A stretch of 64,000 nucleotides of DNA from Stenotrophomonas maltophilia (GTDB lineage Bacteria > Pseudomonadota > Gammaproteobacteria > Xanthomonadales > Xanthomonadaceae), in assembly GCF_002205165.1 (NCBI RefSeq), contig NZ_NIVS01000007.1:94349-158348 (forward strand), given 5' to 3'. Both the position numbers and the translations under genes were made by a program. Positions 7,989-16,641 of this stretch are shown here, piece after piece (positions within the stretch are counted from its first letter, which is position 1; the number at the start of each line of letters is the position of its first letter). The notes below the pieces were generated by a model. The model ran no database searches, had not been told where the DNA came from, and worked only from the letters and a program-made list of their open reading frames with translations.

Positions 7989-9197
7989 TCAGGCGGTGGG
8001 CTTGAAACGGCCCTTCACGAACGCCTCGCGGCGACGCTTGGCCAGACCCAGGCGCTCTTCGACCAGCAACACGCGCTGGTTCTTCACGAAGTCGTCGTTG
8101 ATCATGCCGACCTTGAACAGGAAGTTCATGCGGTCATAGATCGTCGCGCCGCGCTGGAAGTTGGCCACCAGGAACTCGCCACCGGTGGTGGTGCCGTCAC
8201 CTTCGTCCATGCTGTCCGAGGCAACCACCGGCCGGCCCCAAAGGATCGGGGTAACGAAACCCTGCAGGTTGGCGAACAGATAGCGGTTCTGGCTGTCCTT
8301 CTCCAGCTCGATGTTCATCCAGTCCAGCTCGGTCATCACCGTCGCGTCGGCCGACAGCTTGGACTGCTTGCGGACCTGGTAGATGGCGCGCCGCACGGTG
8401 TCGATGGAGGTATCGCTGGCCTTGGACAGGTCATCATCGAACACGAAGGCGTCGGTCATCAGGCCCGGCAGGTTGTTGCCCAGGCCGTCGCCCTTGAGGA
8501 TCTGCGCTTCCTCTTCCAGCTTGAGGTCGTAGCGCAGCAGCTGCTGCAGGTAGCCGTACATCTGCGGCACGTCGTCCAGGGTTTCATCGGTCACCGGAAT
8601 CCAGACGGCCAGCTTCTTGACCAGGTCGGTCTTCTGCTCGAACGTGACGTTGCTCTGCGGCTTGGCACCGCCCTCGGCCACCGGACCCGCACCGCGGGTG
8701 TGCAGCAGCTCGCGGAAGTAGGTGTAGCTCTGCCCGGTGACGGAGATCGACGGGATCAGGTCGCGGATACGCAGTTCCTGGCGCATGCCCGGCTGAATGG
8801 TCGGGTCGAAGTTGGGCACGACGATGCCGGCGCTGGTGACGGCCTTGGTCTCCATCGCGGCCAGCTCTTCCTTCTTGACTTCGATCTCGGCCGAGCCCTT
8901 CTCGCGGCTCAGCAGCGACTTGTACTCGCCGTTGTCCTTGATGAAGTCGATGAAGCCCTTCTTCTGGCCCGGCTGGTTGCCCAGCGCGACGCCCTTCTCT
9001 TCCAGCTTGAGCACCTTGTCCACCACCTTCTGGATCTCGTCGGTGGCGGTCTGAATCTGGCTCTTGAGTTCGTTGGTGACCTTGTTGCCCTTCTCGATCT
9101 CGGTCGAGGCGCTGTCGTACTTCTTCTGCAGGCCCGCGAAGCCTTCCTTCAGCTGCTTTTCCAGGCCTTCGCGGATATCGGTGATGTTGTCGCTCAT
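7989..9197 (-). CDS. HK97-family major capsid protein
   Basis: 402 residues. The first 100 or so are charged and helical (KYDSASTEIEKGNKVTNELK), matching the delta scaffolding domain that the prohead protease removes. The rest has the HK97 fold signatures: KAVTSAGIVVPNFDPTIQPG (E-loop region start), AVWIPVTDETLDDVPQM, the LRYDLKLEEEAQILKGDGLG segment and TVMTELDWMNIELEKDS. Its neighbours are the protease upstream and connectors downstream. Confidence is very high. Confidence 0.95.
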   Translation of the reverse strand: MSDNITDIREGLEKQLKEGFAGLQKKYDSASTEIEKGNKVTNELKSQIQTATDEIQKVVDKVLKLEEKGVALGNQPGQKKGFIDFIKDNGEYKSLLSREKGSAEIEVKKEELAAMETKAVTSAGIVVPNFDPTIQPGMRQELRIRDLIPSISVTGQSYTYFRELLHTRGAGPVAEGGAKPQSNVTFEQKTDLVKKLAVWIPVTDETLDDVPQMYGYLQQLLRYDLKLEEEAQILKGDGLGNNLPGLMTDAFVFDDDLSKASDTSIDTVRRAIYQVRKQSKLSADATVMTELDWMNIELEKDSQNRYLFANLQGFVTPILWGRPVVASDSMDEGDGTTTGGEFLVANFQRGATIYDRMNFLFKVGMINDDFVKNQRVLLVEERLGLAKRRREAFVKGRFKPTA

Positions 9198-9841
9198 GCG
9201 TGCATTCCCTCAAAAATGGATTGAATAGATGTGCCGAGGTGCTTCAGCTCTTTCACGGTCTCCGTGTCCGCCATGCCACCGTCTCGGTGGATCGCAGGAA
9301 AGCCGAGCGAGGCGACGGCAGCCGCCTCCTTTTGAGACAGGCCCATGCGTTCGCGCAGGGCACATTCGAAAGCGCGCAGGTCCGACTTCACACTGAGAAC
9401 CTGCGCCTCCGGATTCATGCCGAAGGGGACGATCGACGCCTCCCACAGCTCGGCGCGCTTGATGACGCGGACGCGGCGCCCATCGCGGGTCTCCATCGCG
9501 TCCTCGATGGGGTTGTAGCCAACCGACATCTCATCGAGCGTGCCGGCCTTCATCAGCTCGTAGGCGTCCTTGGCGTAGCTGACGTTGAGGTTGACCTTGC
9601 CCTTTAGCAGCAGGCCGTTGCCGTCCTGCTTGAACGCGGCGTCGCCGATCAGCCGCGTCAAGTTGTGGTACAGCGCCAGACGTAACCGACCAGTGCGCGT
9701 GGTCTTCACTGTGGTGAAGGCCCCGGGGACGATTACGTCGCCGCCCAGGTCGATGTTGTCGAATACCGAGGCGTATCCCTCGAAGTTGCCCGAATCGTCA
9801 GCGGACTTGACCTCGAAGGGGCAGGCGAAGGTGTTAAGCAT
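9194..9841 (-). CDS. HK97-family prohead protease
   Basis: 215 residues from the ATG at 9841, which overlaps the end of the portal gene by 8 nt; a longer in-frame extension to 9925 runs antisense-like inside the portal gene and is unlikely. FEGYASVFDNIDLGGDVIVP is the family signature; the presumed catalytic His is in ALYHNLTRLIG and Ser in DEMSVGYNP. The enzyme cleaves the delta domain from capsid subunits during maturation. It overlaps the capsid gene by 4 nt. Confidence 0.92.
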   Translation of the reverse strand: MLNTFACPFEVKSADDSGNFEGYASVFDNIDLGGDVIVPGAFTTVKTTRTGRLRLALYHNLTRLIGDAAFKQDGNGLLLKGKVNLNVSYAKDAYELMKAGTLDEMSVGYNPIEDAMETRDGRRVRVIKRAELWEASIVPFGMNPEAQVLSVKSDLRAFECALRERMGLSQKEAAAVASLGFPAIHRDGGMADTETVKELKHLGTSIQSIFEGMHA

Positions 9842-11096
9842 TTGCCGGATCTCCCGTGCTGTTGTCGTCCCCGATCGAGTCGGGCTTGTTGCTCGTCCAT
9901 CGGGTGACCTGGTTGTATTGGTCACCGTCCAACACGGGCAGGTTTTCCTTCACCCGGACCTCGTTGATGGTCATCCAGCCGGAGCCACCGGAGCCGCCCA
10001 GTGCGGTCTTGAAGTAGTTGCCTCGCGCGGTGCTGTCGGCCCGCAGCAGCCCCTCCACCACTGCCTCGATGAACATGCTGCTGTCGCCAAAGAGCTTGTC
10101 GTTGAGCTCGCTCTCGATGGCGTCCAGGTATGGCTTCAGGCCAAAGGTCACAAACCCACTGGTCTGCTGCTCGAGGTTCGACCCAAGCACGGACGTGGAG
10201 CGCGCCCTATTCGTGAGGTACAGCGGGACGCCCCAGATTCCGGCCAGCGCCTCTTCCTGGAACTGCTGCGACTCGATGAACTGGCTGTCTTTCTGCGTCA
10301 TACCGGCCGGCGTGATCGTCGGCCCGCCCTGCAGGATCGCCATCTTTCCCAGGTCGTCTACGTCGCCTTGGCGAATGTCCGGCAGCTTGGCCTTGATTTG
10401 AGCCTGCTGTTCCTTGGTCAGGAAGCCCGGGTAGATGATGTAGCCACCGGTGAAGCCACCTTTCCGCATGAAGCGTGCAGACCAATCCTGCGCCGCACGC
10501 GCGAGCCCGATCGATTCGGCCTGGTACTCGATCGGCGACAGCCCCACGATGCCGTCCGTGCTGAACAGCTTGAAGTGCAGCATGTTGGCCGGGGACACCG
10601 GGGCTTCTTTTCCACCGATGTTCGCCCAGTAGAGCAAGCCGTCGTCAGCATCGATTCGGACGTTGTCCGCCGAGACCGGAATCAGTCCGATCCACTCACC
10701 GTCGTCGCTGCGCTGGATGATGGCAAAGGCATTACCGCGCAGCCCCATGTTCACGACGATGGCTTTGATCAGGTCCAGCCATTTGACGTAGGGATTGGGC
10801 TTGGCCAGCAGCCGCAAAAGCCTGCGCCGCTGCGGGCTGCTGCCCTTGACCAGGGAACGCACACCGCCCACATCCTCGTAGAGCTTCCAAGGCAGGCCGG
10901 AGGCAGACTCGCTCAGCACCTTCAGACACGCCCAGACGATGCTTACCGTCAGCGCTGTCTTGGGGGTCACGCGCACACCGGCCTTGGTGCCTTTTCCACC
11001 CACCGACAGGTCGACCTCCACATAATTCCCGGTTGCAGGGTCGTCGTAGCCGAAGAACCGCCAGCTCATCGGGTTGTACCAGCGAAAATTTGTCAT
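9834..11096 (-). CDS. HK97-family portal protein
   Basis: 420 residues, ATG at 11096 overlapping the terminase stop by 4 nt. ALTVSIVWACLKVLSESASG, LPWKLYEDV, the LAKPNPYVKWLDLIKAI segment and ERGIWGVPLYL-type C-terminal part follow the phage portal family. Twelve copies form the DNA channel at one capsid vertex and dock the terminase. The gene order terminase, portal, protease, capsid is that of HK97. Confidence 0.93.
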   Translation of the reverse strand: MTNFRWYNPMSWRFFGYDDPATGNYVEVDLSVGGKGTKAGVRVTPKTALTVSIVWACLKVLSESASGLPWKLYEDVGGVRSLVKGSSPQRRRLLRLLAKPNPYVKWLDLIKAIVVNMGLRGNAFAIIQRSDDGEWIGLIPVSADNVRIDADDGLLYWANIGGKEAPVSPANMLHFKLFSTDGIVGLSPIEYQAESIGLARAAQDWSARFMRKGGFTGGYIIYPGFLTKEQQAQIKAKLPDIRQGDVDDLGKMAILQGGPTITPAGMTQKDSQFIESQQFQEEALAGIWGVPLYLTNRARSTSVLGSNLEQQTSGFVTFGLKPYLDAIESELNDKLFGDSSMFIEAVVEGLLRADSTARGNYFKTALGGSGGSGWMTINEVRVKENLPVLDGDQYNQVTRWTSNKPDSIGDDNSTGDPANA

Positions 11097-13000
11097 CCGA
11101 TCAGTCCAAAAAAGCCGTTCTCGAGGTAGTCATCAATGCCGCCGGCTTCGGCCGGCATGGCATGCGCAGCGCCGAAGGCCATGCAAAGGGCCACCGCGGC
11201 GTCGATCTTGTTCACCGAACGCGCCTTGGATAACCAGCGGTTCTCCCACTTGTCCGACTCGATGACGGCCGACATGATTGCGGACACCAGCACGGGGTTT
11301 CCCTTGAGCCGAAGCCGGCCCTCCAGCAGCGCTTCTTCGAAGAGCCGCAGGGACCCCGGCATCCACATACCTTCAGGCGGCGGCAGTCCTTGGTCCTCCG
11401 CTGCCTTCACCGCCACTTCCAACGGCCGGCCCTTCTTCGTGCCCCCTTGGGGGTGCTCAGCGAATGGCAGCGACAACCCAAGCTCGATCACTTCGTCTTC
11501 GAACTTGCGGAACGCATATCGGTCGTAGGCGATCAGCTCGACCAAGTAATCCCGGTCGTACTCGGCCAAGGTCTGAGCGACATGGCGGAAGCTGATCGTC
11601 TGTCCTTGCGGTGCGTGCAGATGCCCGCCATTGATCCATGTCCGGTACGGCAGCTTGTCGCGCAGCTCGCGCGCCGCGACGGTGTCGCCCGGGGTCCACG
11701 CTTCCACCCACCCGTCGTAGGTGGGCTTGCTGATCATCTGCGTCTGTCCGTCCACCACCACCGGCACCTCGACACTGCCGGTTTCCACCACCGCCCCTAG
11801 GGCCGTGATATCGCGGCTTTGCGAGAGGTCGAGCCCCAGATAGACCTTTGATCCGTGATGCTGCGCAGGGTCGAAGTCGGCGAGCGCCGGCTCAAGAGTT
11901 GATCGGGTCATCCACGCCGTCTCCGCGTCGGTCCAGATGCAGAAATGAAGGCGAAGGATTCCGTTCAAGGAACCCGGAATCGCCTTCGCCTGTTTGACCA
12001 GGTCCGAGAGGTACTGCTCTGTGATGGTGACGCCGAGCAAAGGGTTGGCCTTTGCCCAGCACGTCGGGTCTTCCAGCGGGTCGTCACCGTCGTCCAGCGC
12101 ACACACATAGCTGAAGGTCCGGTCGTCAATCGGGTCGCCCACGAAAGTTGGGTCGTTCACCGCGGCCGTGTGTCCCGCCGCGACCTTGACCGCGTGTTCG
12201 TGCTCTTCCCAGCAAACCGAAGTGCGGTCGCTACCGGAGTTGGTGATCATGAACAGCAGCGGCTCGCGGCGGAATTTGAAGCCGCGCTCGAGCATTTCGA
12301 TGATCTTGCGGTCGGGCAGCTCGTGGACCTCGTCCACCAGGACGAAGAACGGCCGCGGCCCGGAGCCCGTCTTGCCCGTGTCGCGAGATACAGGCCGGAA
12401 GAAGCTCTGGCTGGCTTGGTGGGCCATGTTGTACTCGCGTCCCTCGCCACCGGCGAACTCCACGCGCTTGGCCAGGGCCGGTGACTGCTTGACCATCTTC
12501 ACGGCGTCGGCGAAGAGGATCCCGGCCTGGTCCTTTTTGGCAGCGGCAGAGTAGATCTGCGCGCCAGCCTCGCCGGCCGCGGTCATGCCCAACAGCCCGA
12601 GGCCGCCAGCGAGCGGGCTTTTCCCGTTGCCCTTTCCTTGCTCGATGTACGCCCGGCGGAAGCGACGGAACCCGTCAGCCCCCTTCCAACCAAACAGCGA
12701 TCCGACGATGAAAGCCTGAGACGGATGTAGTTCGAACTTGTGGCCTTCAAATTGACCCTCGGAAAGCCGGAGGATCCGTTCGAAGAAGCGGAAGGCGAAC
12801 TCGGCCGCCTCCAAATCAAAGCGCAGCCCTCTCTCGGGGCCCTGCATCAGGTCCTGGAGGTGGCGCCTGCAGGCGTTGCGGACGTGCGGCCCGGCCACAA
12901 TGCGACCGGCGAGCACGTCCAAGGCGTAGGCCTTAGTGCGATCGACCGGCGCCGGCGCCCCCGAAGAACTCATCGTCGGGGTCGTCTTCGTCTGTGCCAT
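11093..13000 (-). CDS. terL: terminase large subunit
   Basis: 635 residues from the ATG at 13000, overlapping the small-subunit gene by 68 nt; an ATG at 12973 is an alternative. The ATPase half has a Walker A-like QGKGNGKS and Walker B FFVLVDEVHELPD. The nuclease half begins at YLGLDLSQSRDITAL with the expected acidic residues and continues with YDRYAFRKFEDEVIELGL. It is of the HK97 gp2/Terminase_1 type, which pumps and cuts phage DNA during packaging. Confidence 0.93.
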   Translation of the reverse strand: MAQTKTTPTMSSSGAPAPVDRTKAYALDVLAGRIVAGPHVRNACRRHLQDLMQGPERGLRFDLEAAEFAFRFFERILRLSEGQFEGHKFELHPSQAFIVGSLFGWKGADGFRRFRRAYIEQGKGNGKSPLAGGLGLLGMTAAGEAGAQIYSAAAKKDQAGILFADAVKMVKQSPALAKRVEFAGGEGREYNMAHQASQSFFRPVSRDTGKTGSGPRPFFVLVDEVHELPDRKIIEMLERGFKFRREPLLFMITNSGSDRTSVCWEEHEHAVKVAAGHTAAVNDPTFVGDPIDDRTFSYVCALDDGDDPLEDPTCWAKANPLLGVTITEQYLSDLVKQAKAIPGSLNGILRLHFCIWTDAETAWMTRSTLEPALADFDPAQHHGSKVYLGLDLSQSRDITALGAVVETGSVEVPVVVDGQTQMISKPTYDGWVEAWTPGDTVAARELRDKLPYRTWINGGHLHAPQGQTISFRHVAQTLAEYDRDYLVELIAYDRYAFRKFEDEVIELGLSLPFAEHPQGGTKKGRPLEVAVKAAEDQGLPPPEGMWMPGSLRLFEEALLEGRLRLKGNPVLVSAIMSAVIESDKWENRWLSKARSVNKIDAAVALCMAFGAAHAMPAEAGGIDDYLENGFFGLIG

Positions 13001-13337
13001 GCGAAACCTTTGACTCATCCACCGGTGTGGCGCCCAGCTTCGAGAGGATCGAGCTAAGCGCTTGGGTTGCAGACACACCGAAGTCAGCCTCGGGGTCGTC
13101 CATCTTGGCCGTCCAGAAGCACGCCAGCCTGAGCAGGACACGGTGCGAAGCGTTGAGCCAAGGCATCTCCTGCTCGAACTCCGCCCATGCACGCTTCTGC
13201 GCCGCCGTCATTGTTTTGTAGGGCTCGCCCAGCGCCCGCGTGCCTTTCGGCTTCTTCCTGCCGGCATGGCGCCCTGGGTTCTTGACGGCCGCACCGCCGG
13301 TCGCGGCTTTTGCGACGGGCAATCGGGGCCTGGCCAT
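12933..13337 (-). CDS. terS: terminase small subunit (P27-like)
   Basis: 134 residues. The basic N-terminus with NPGRHAGRKKPKGTRALGEP, then AQKRAWAEFEQEMPWLNASH and a helical LLRLACFWTAKM, matches P27-family small terminase subunits that recognise the packaging site. The tail is acidic (DEDDPDDEFFGG). It lies directly upstream of the large subunit and downstream of the HNH gene and a 203-nt gap that is the best cos candidate. Confidence 0.85.
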   Translation of the reverse strand: MARPRLPVAKAATGGAAVKNPGRHAGRKKPKGTRALGEPYKTMTAAQKRAWAEFEQEMPWLNASHRVLLRLACFWTAKMDDPEADFGVSATQALSSILSKLGATPVDESKVSHGTDEDDPDDEFFGGAGAGRSH

Positions 13338-13540
13338 GAAAAACCTCTGTAAATCCGCCCGTTTTCGACGGGTCGGGCGCCCCTCGCAGGGTCGTCCCGT
13401 GAATTGTGGATACGAAAGGAAAGGGGGGAGGTCGGTCTAGGAGCCGCCAAACGCCATAAATTCACCCCCCCCTACCTGAATGGGGTGTTTCGTTCAGGTT
13501 TCTGTGGATAAGTGCGTCGGTCGGCGTTTCGCACCAGTGC
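13338..13540. other. 203-nt gene-free gap between HNH and terS, candidate cos region
   Basis: No gene fits here. It holds a 7-bp inverted repeat, ACCTGAA (13474-13480) and TTCAGGT (13493-13499), with a 12-nt spacer, next to a run of eight C (13464-13472 area), and a G-rich/purine tract (13421-13430). HK97-like phages with an HNH gene beside terS usually package from a cos site in this place. I cannot see the nick site itself. Confidence 0.35.
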
Positions 13541-13879
13541 TCACGCCTCGATCGGCCATCCGTCGCTGTCACACCCGCGGACATGCACCCCACCCCGCTC
13601 TAGGCGCGCTTGATCGCTGCTGTGGCAGTTGGCGCACTGGCTATCGAAGGGTCCATTCCAGAACATCTCCTCGGTCTCCCCGGCTGGATGTCCGTTGGTG
13701 TGATTGCAGACCGTCGCCACTGTCACGTGGTTTCGGGCCTTGCACTTGCTGCACAGCGGCTCACGCTCAAGCTGAGCCTTACGCGTGCGCTGCCAGCGGG
13801 CGGTGCCGTACAGATGCGCAAAGGCACTGCCGCCGTTCTGCCGGGTCCGTCCGCGGCGCTGTCCTGAGCCGGTGGCCAT
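13541..13879 (-). CDS. HNH endonuclease
   Basis: 112 residues. CSKCKARNHVTVATVCNHTN, then FDSQCANCHSSDQ, show the paired Cys-x-x-Cys zinc ligands and the His/Asn/His arrangement of phage HNH enzymes. In HK97 the HNH protein gp74 works with terminase in genome cutting at cos; the location just upstream of terS supports that role. Its start overlaps the previous stop by 1 nt (TGATG). Confidence 0.88.
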   Translation of the reverse strand: MATGSGQRRGRTRQNGGSAFAHLYGTARWQRTRKAQLEREPLCSKCKARNHVTVATVCNHTNGHPAGETEEMFWNGPFDSQCANCHSSDQARLERGGVHVRGCDSDGWPIEA

Positions 13880-14169
13880 CAGTACGGATTCCCGTCCAGG
13901 TCCACACGCTCGGGCGCGGCGCCTTCTTCCTGCACTGGTGCGCCCGCTTCCTCACCCAGCAGCTGCGCGACGGCCTGCACCAGCAGTCCGACGTGCATAC
14001 CCAGCTCGGCGATCTGCTTTCCCTGCTGCTCGATGACCCCGACCAAGCGGTCCATGCGGGCATCCGTGCTGGCGTCGATGCGCGCAGCCAAGGCCGCATC
14101 GGCTACAGCGCGCGCAGCCTGCTCAGCGCTCAGGGCGTTAGCCAACGCTTCGATCTGTGCAACGTCCAT
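13879..14169 (-). CDS. small coiled-coil phage protein
   Basis: 96 residues from the ATG at 14169, which overlaps the previous stop (TGATG). Mostly Ala-rich helix (ALANALSAEQAARAVADAAL) with a heptad-like part VGVIEQQGKQIAELGMHVGL and an acidic tail. No catalytic motif. The tight overlap with both neighbours makes it a real gene of the packaging-adjacent group; function unknown. Confidence 0.6.
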   Translation of the reverse strand: MDVAQIEALANALSAEQAARAVADAALAARIDASTDARMDRLVGVIEQQGKQIAELGMHVGLLVQAVAQLLGEEAGAPVQEEGAAPERVDLDGNPY

Positions 14170-14522
14170 CAGAACTCCTCCACTGCCCAACCACCACCGT
14201 CTCGCTTGGGCTTGACCTTCACCGCGATGAATCGAAATGGGTACATGGCCGCAGCAATCTTGATCTTGGCGCGCGCGTCATCCTGCCAGTGGCCTTTGAC
14301 CTCGTGGCATTCCATGACGCCGTCCGAAGCCATCACCGCGAAGTCCGGGGTGTAGAACGTGTTGTCGGCCAGGCGCACCTTCAGCCCCTCGAACCGGTGC
14401 CACTGGATCTCGCCGGCGAACTGCAGCGCGCGCAACCGTTCCGCATATGCTGACTCGGTCTTGTTCATCTGGCCGACCTTGAGCCGGCCAAGCGCCAACA
14501 TGGCCTTGCCCTTCCCCGACAT
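14169..14522 (-). CDS. DUF1064-type PD-(D/E)xK nuclease-like protein
   Basis: 117 residues. KTESAYAERLRALQFAGEIQ (helix with the first acidic residue), YTPDFAVMASDGVMECHEVKG (strand with D, then E-x-K) and a final strand RFIAVKVKP give the PD-(D/E)xK nuclease core in the order seen in DUF1064 proteins of phages. It is probably a small resolvase- or VRR-like nuclease that trims DNA before packaging. Start overlaps the upstream stop by 1 nt. Confidence 0.75.
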   Translation of the reverse strand: MSGKGKAMLALGRLKVGQMNKTESAYAERLRALQFAGEIQWHRFEGLKVRLADNTFYTPDFAVMASDGVMECHEVKGHWQDDARAKIKIAAAMYPFRFIAVKVKPKRDGGGWAVEEF

Positions 14523-14818
14523 CAGCGCGGGCTGCGGCGGCGGACCTGGGCCTTGGCCTTGGCTTTCTTGGCCTTCGGCAGCGGCGGCAAGCGGCCCTGC
14601 ACTTCAATCAGGACCCCATTGACCGCGGCCAGCTGGCTGCTGAGCGAGGTGATCTGCGAGCCGGCGGCGGAATCCACATTCTCGCAGTGCGCTTTGACCG
14701 CGTTGAGTTCGCTGCGCAGGGACTCACCGTCCGCCTCAACGGCACGCAGGCGCTGGGCAAGCCGCCGGGAGGGAGTCGGCCACAGGGTGACGCCGAGTAC
14801 TTTGATCGTTCGGGACAT
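14522..14818 (-). CDS. small coiled-coil protein with basic tail
   Basis: 98 residues. After a short N-terminal segment there is a long helix (RLRAVEADGESLRSELNAVK) with a second helix QITSLSSQLAAVNGVLIEVQ, then a very basic end (KAKKAKAKAQVRRRSPR) that could bind nucleic acid. The family is not known to me. It starts the string of overlapping genes that leads to HNH and terminase. Confidence 0.55.
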   Translation of the reverse strand: MSRTIKVLGVTLWPTPSRRLAQRLRAVEADGESLRSELNAVKAHCENVDSAAGSQITSLSSQLAAVNGVLIEVQGRLPPLPKAKKAKAKAQVRRRSPR

Positions 14819-14869
14819 GGGTTTCTCTCTGTAGAAGGCGATCCGGCATTGCCGATCGTCAGGTTTTGA

Positions 14870-15151
14870 TCAGCGTTCCGGCGAGGGAACAGGCTTCCCT
14901 CCCAGCTGCTCGATTGCGTCAAGCTGAGCCTCGTACTGCAGCAGGCACCGCTTCCGCCCGTTGCTCACGTCGAACACCAGCGACGGCTTCCCGTCGCGCA
15001 CCCAGCTGCAGCGCTTGGTCAGCGCAGCGTCGATGGGTACGTAGGTGGCCACCGACACGTTGATGACGGCCGGCGGCGGCTGGTTCGGCCTGGTGGGCGC
15101 GGCCCGGCATGCGGCCAGCAACACAGCTATGACAATCACGATGACGCGCAT
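14870..15151 (-). CDS. Rz1-like outer-membrane spanin lipoprotein
   Basis: 93 residues with a short lipoprotein signal and lipobox LLAAC (Cys about 15), then a Pro-rich start (APTRPNQPPPA) as is common in Rz1 proteins. It follows the Rz-like gene by 1 nt rather than being nested inside it. Together the two would span the periplasm and fuse the membranes in the last step of lysis. Two Cys residues (RCSWV, RCLLQ) may form a disulphide. Confidence 0.65.
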   Translation of the reverse strand: MRVIVIVIAVLLAACRAAPTRPNQPPPAVINVSVATYVPIDAALTKRCSWVRDGKPSLVFDVSNGRKRCLLQYEAQLDAIEQLGGKPVPSPER

Positions 15152-15152
15152 A

Positions 15153-15635
15153 TCAGTACCCCTTCAGCGCCGGGCAGGCGGAATCGAGCAGCTCGAGGGC
15201 CGCCTTGCAGGTGTCGGGGCGCCGTTCGTACCGAGCCTTCCAGGTGGCGGCATCCTGCTCCGCTGCCTCAATCTTGGTGGCCAGGCCATTGAGTGCCGCG
15301 GCGCTCTCGGCCTTCAGCACCTTCAGCTTCTCGGCCTCAGCCCGCAGTGCCGCCGCAACGTCAGCCAAGCGCTGGTCGCGGTCTTCAACGTCGGCCTGCA
15401 GCCGGGATGCGTCGGCATCCCAGTCGGCCTTGACCTTGACCACCTGCGCGCTCAATTCTCGGATGCGCTGCTCTTTCTCGTAGGAGGACAGGCCGGAGAC
15501 CATGCAGCCAAACGCCAGAACAGCGCAGACCACCTTGATCTTGCTGCCCGGCTTGCGCAGCCACTCCAGTGCGTCGGCAAGTGCCCCGACGACCAAGCGC
15601 CACAGCGCCCTCAGAAACCGGATGAACTCGCTCAT
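15153..15635 (-). CDS. Rz-like inner-membrane spanin
   Basis: 160 residues. One transmembrane segment (about 34-50, VVCAVLAFGCMVSGLS) is followed by a long periplasmic coiled coil (EQRIRELSAQVVKVKADWDA to KIEAAEQDAATW) and a C-terminal part with two Cys. This is the plan of i-spanins. It overlaps the holin gene by 4 nt and is followed at once by the Rz1-like gene. Confidence 0.75.
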   Translation of the reverse strand: MSEFIRFLRALWRLVVGALADALEWLRKPGSKIKVVCAVLAFGCMVSGLSSYEKEQRIRELSAQVVKVKADWDADASRLQADVEDRDQRLADVAAALRAEAEKLKVLKAESAAALNGLATKIEAAEQDAATWKARYERRPDTCKAALELLDSACPALKGY

Positions 15636-16087
15636 GGCTTCTCACCTCCGATGGTGCCCGTGGCCTTCTCGACCATGCGCACGTAGCCGGGCAACAGCCG
15701 ACGAATCATTACGCCGGAAAGACCTGCAAGCGGCAGCTGCGGCGCCCCGGCCAGAGACGTAAAAATGGATGCCGCGACTGCGATGACCCATGCGGCCACG
15801 ATGGCGTAGGCGACCACTGCCACGCCCAGTGCCAGCCAGCGCGCGACCGTCTGCAGGAGGCGGTGCCCCCGGCGACGGCCAGCATCTGCTGCGACCCGCT
15901 CGGCGTCTTTCTCCGGTAGCAGCAGCACACCAATAAGGGCCCCGGCCATCGCGACCAGCAGAACCGATTGGGGCACGCCCAGGATGATGCGCTCAGCTTC
16001 ACGCAGTGCATCAGCTGTGGCAGGTGCCACTACTGCCGCGGTGAAGGTTCCCACTGCGATTTTCATGGTGCTCACAGGCTCGGTCAT
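15632..16087 (-). CDS. putative holin
   Basis: 151 residues from the ATG at 16087, which overlaps the endolysin stop by 4 nt. Three hydrophobic segments are visible: about 37-53 (SVLLVAMAGALIGVLLL) and a long 85-115 stretch (LGVAVVAYAIVAAWVIAVAA) that may hold one or two, plus a weaker one near 120-132. The place between endolysin and spanins marks it as the holin that opens the inner membrane. It is longer than most holins and no family can be named. Confidence 0.65.
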   Translation of the reverse strand: MTEPVSTMKIAVGTFTAAVVAPATADALREAERIILGVPQSVLLVAMAGALIGVLLLPEKDAERVAADAGRRRGHRLLQTVARWLALGVAVVAYAIVAAWVIAVAASIFTSLAGAPQLPLAGLSGVMIRRLLPGYVRMVEKATGTIGGEKP

Positions 16088-16572
16088 GGAGCGATCACCC
16101 CGCCGGCTTTCCGGTACGCGGCCAGAAGGCTGTCGAGCTTGTGCTCGAACTGGCCATAACCGGCACCCGGCAGGCTTGCCCAGATGTTGCGGGCGGCGGC
16201 AATGGCCTCGGGGATGCGACCGGCTTGGATCAGCGGCAGCGCGCGGCGCTCGCGGATCTGCTGCAGGGCGATCAGGTCTTGGCTCAGCGGCGAGAAGTCT
16301 TTCAGGCCCAGGCTCTTGCGGTAGGCGTCGTAGTAACGCCGCAGCAGCTGGTAGCGGCCCGCAGCCGTCGACTGAATGCCGAGCTTGGGCAAGTCGACCA
16401 GTACGCGCGGATGGTCTGCGTAGCTCGTGAACAGCTTGCCTCCCACGATCACGTCGTAGCCGCGATCTTTGGTCGGCTGTCTGCCGTTGTCGGTCCCTTC
16501 GGACCAAGCCAGCATGTCGAGGAAGGCGACGACGTTCACGCCGCCAGCTTGTTGGGGTGTGATCTGCGTCAT
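16084..16572 (-). CDS. endolysin, lambda R-like lytic transglycosylase (GH104)
   Basis: 162 residues from the ATG at 16572. VNVVAFLDMLAWSEGTDNGR carries the catalytic Glu of GH104; GYDVIVGGKLFTSYADHPRV and STAAGRYQLLRRYYDAY complete the family pattern. It cuts peptidoglycan glycan strands once the holin opens the membrane. There is no signal sequence, so release depends on the holin. A terminator stands just upstream, so the late promoter or antitermination must act past it. Confidence 0.92.
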   Translation of the reverse strand: MTQITPQQAGGVNVVAFLDMLAWSEGTDNGRQPTKDRGYDVIVGGKLFTSYADHPRVLVDLPKLGIQSTAAGRYQLLRRYYDAYRKSLGLKDFSPLSQDLIALQQIRERRALPLIQAGRIPEAIAAARNIWASLPGAGYGQFEHKLDSLLAAYRKAGGVIAP

Positions 16573-16589
16573 AGCGTCTCCAGACAAAG

Positions 16590-16614
16590 AAAAAGCCCCG
16601 GCTGGGCCGGGGCT
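16590..16614 (-). terminator. intrinsic terminator upstream of the lysis cassette
   Basis: On the minus strand a 9-bp perfect stem (AGCCCCGGC/GCCGGGGCT, 16614-16594, 3-nt loop) is followed by TTTTTCTTT. It isolates the accessory pair at 16642-18152 from the lysis genes; lysis needs read-through or its own promoter. Confidence 0.8.
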
Positions 16615-16641
16615 CTCTTCAAACATACGTTTAGTGCAGCT

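Noticed and set aside
9585..11129. 514-codon plus-strand frame
   Set aside because: Antisense to the portal gene, composition typical of a GC-rich shadow frame.
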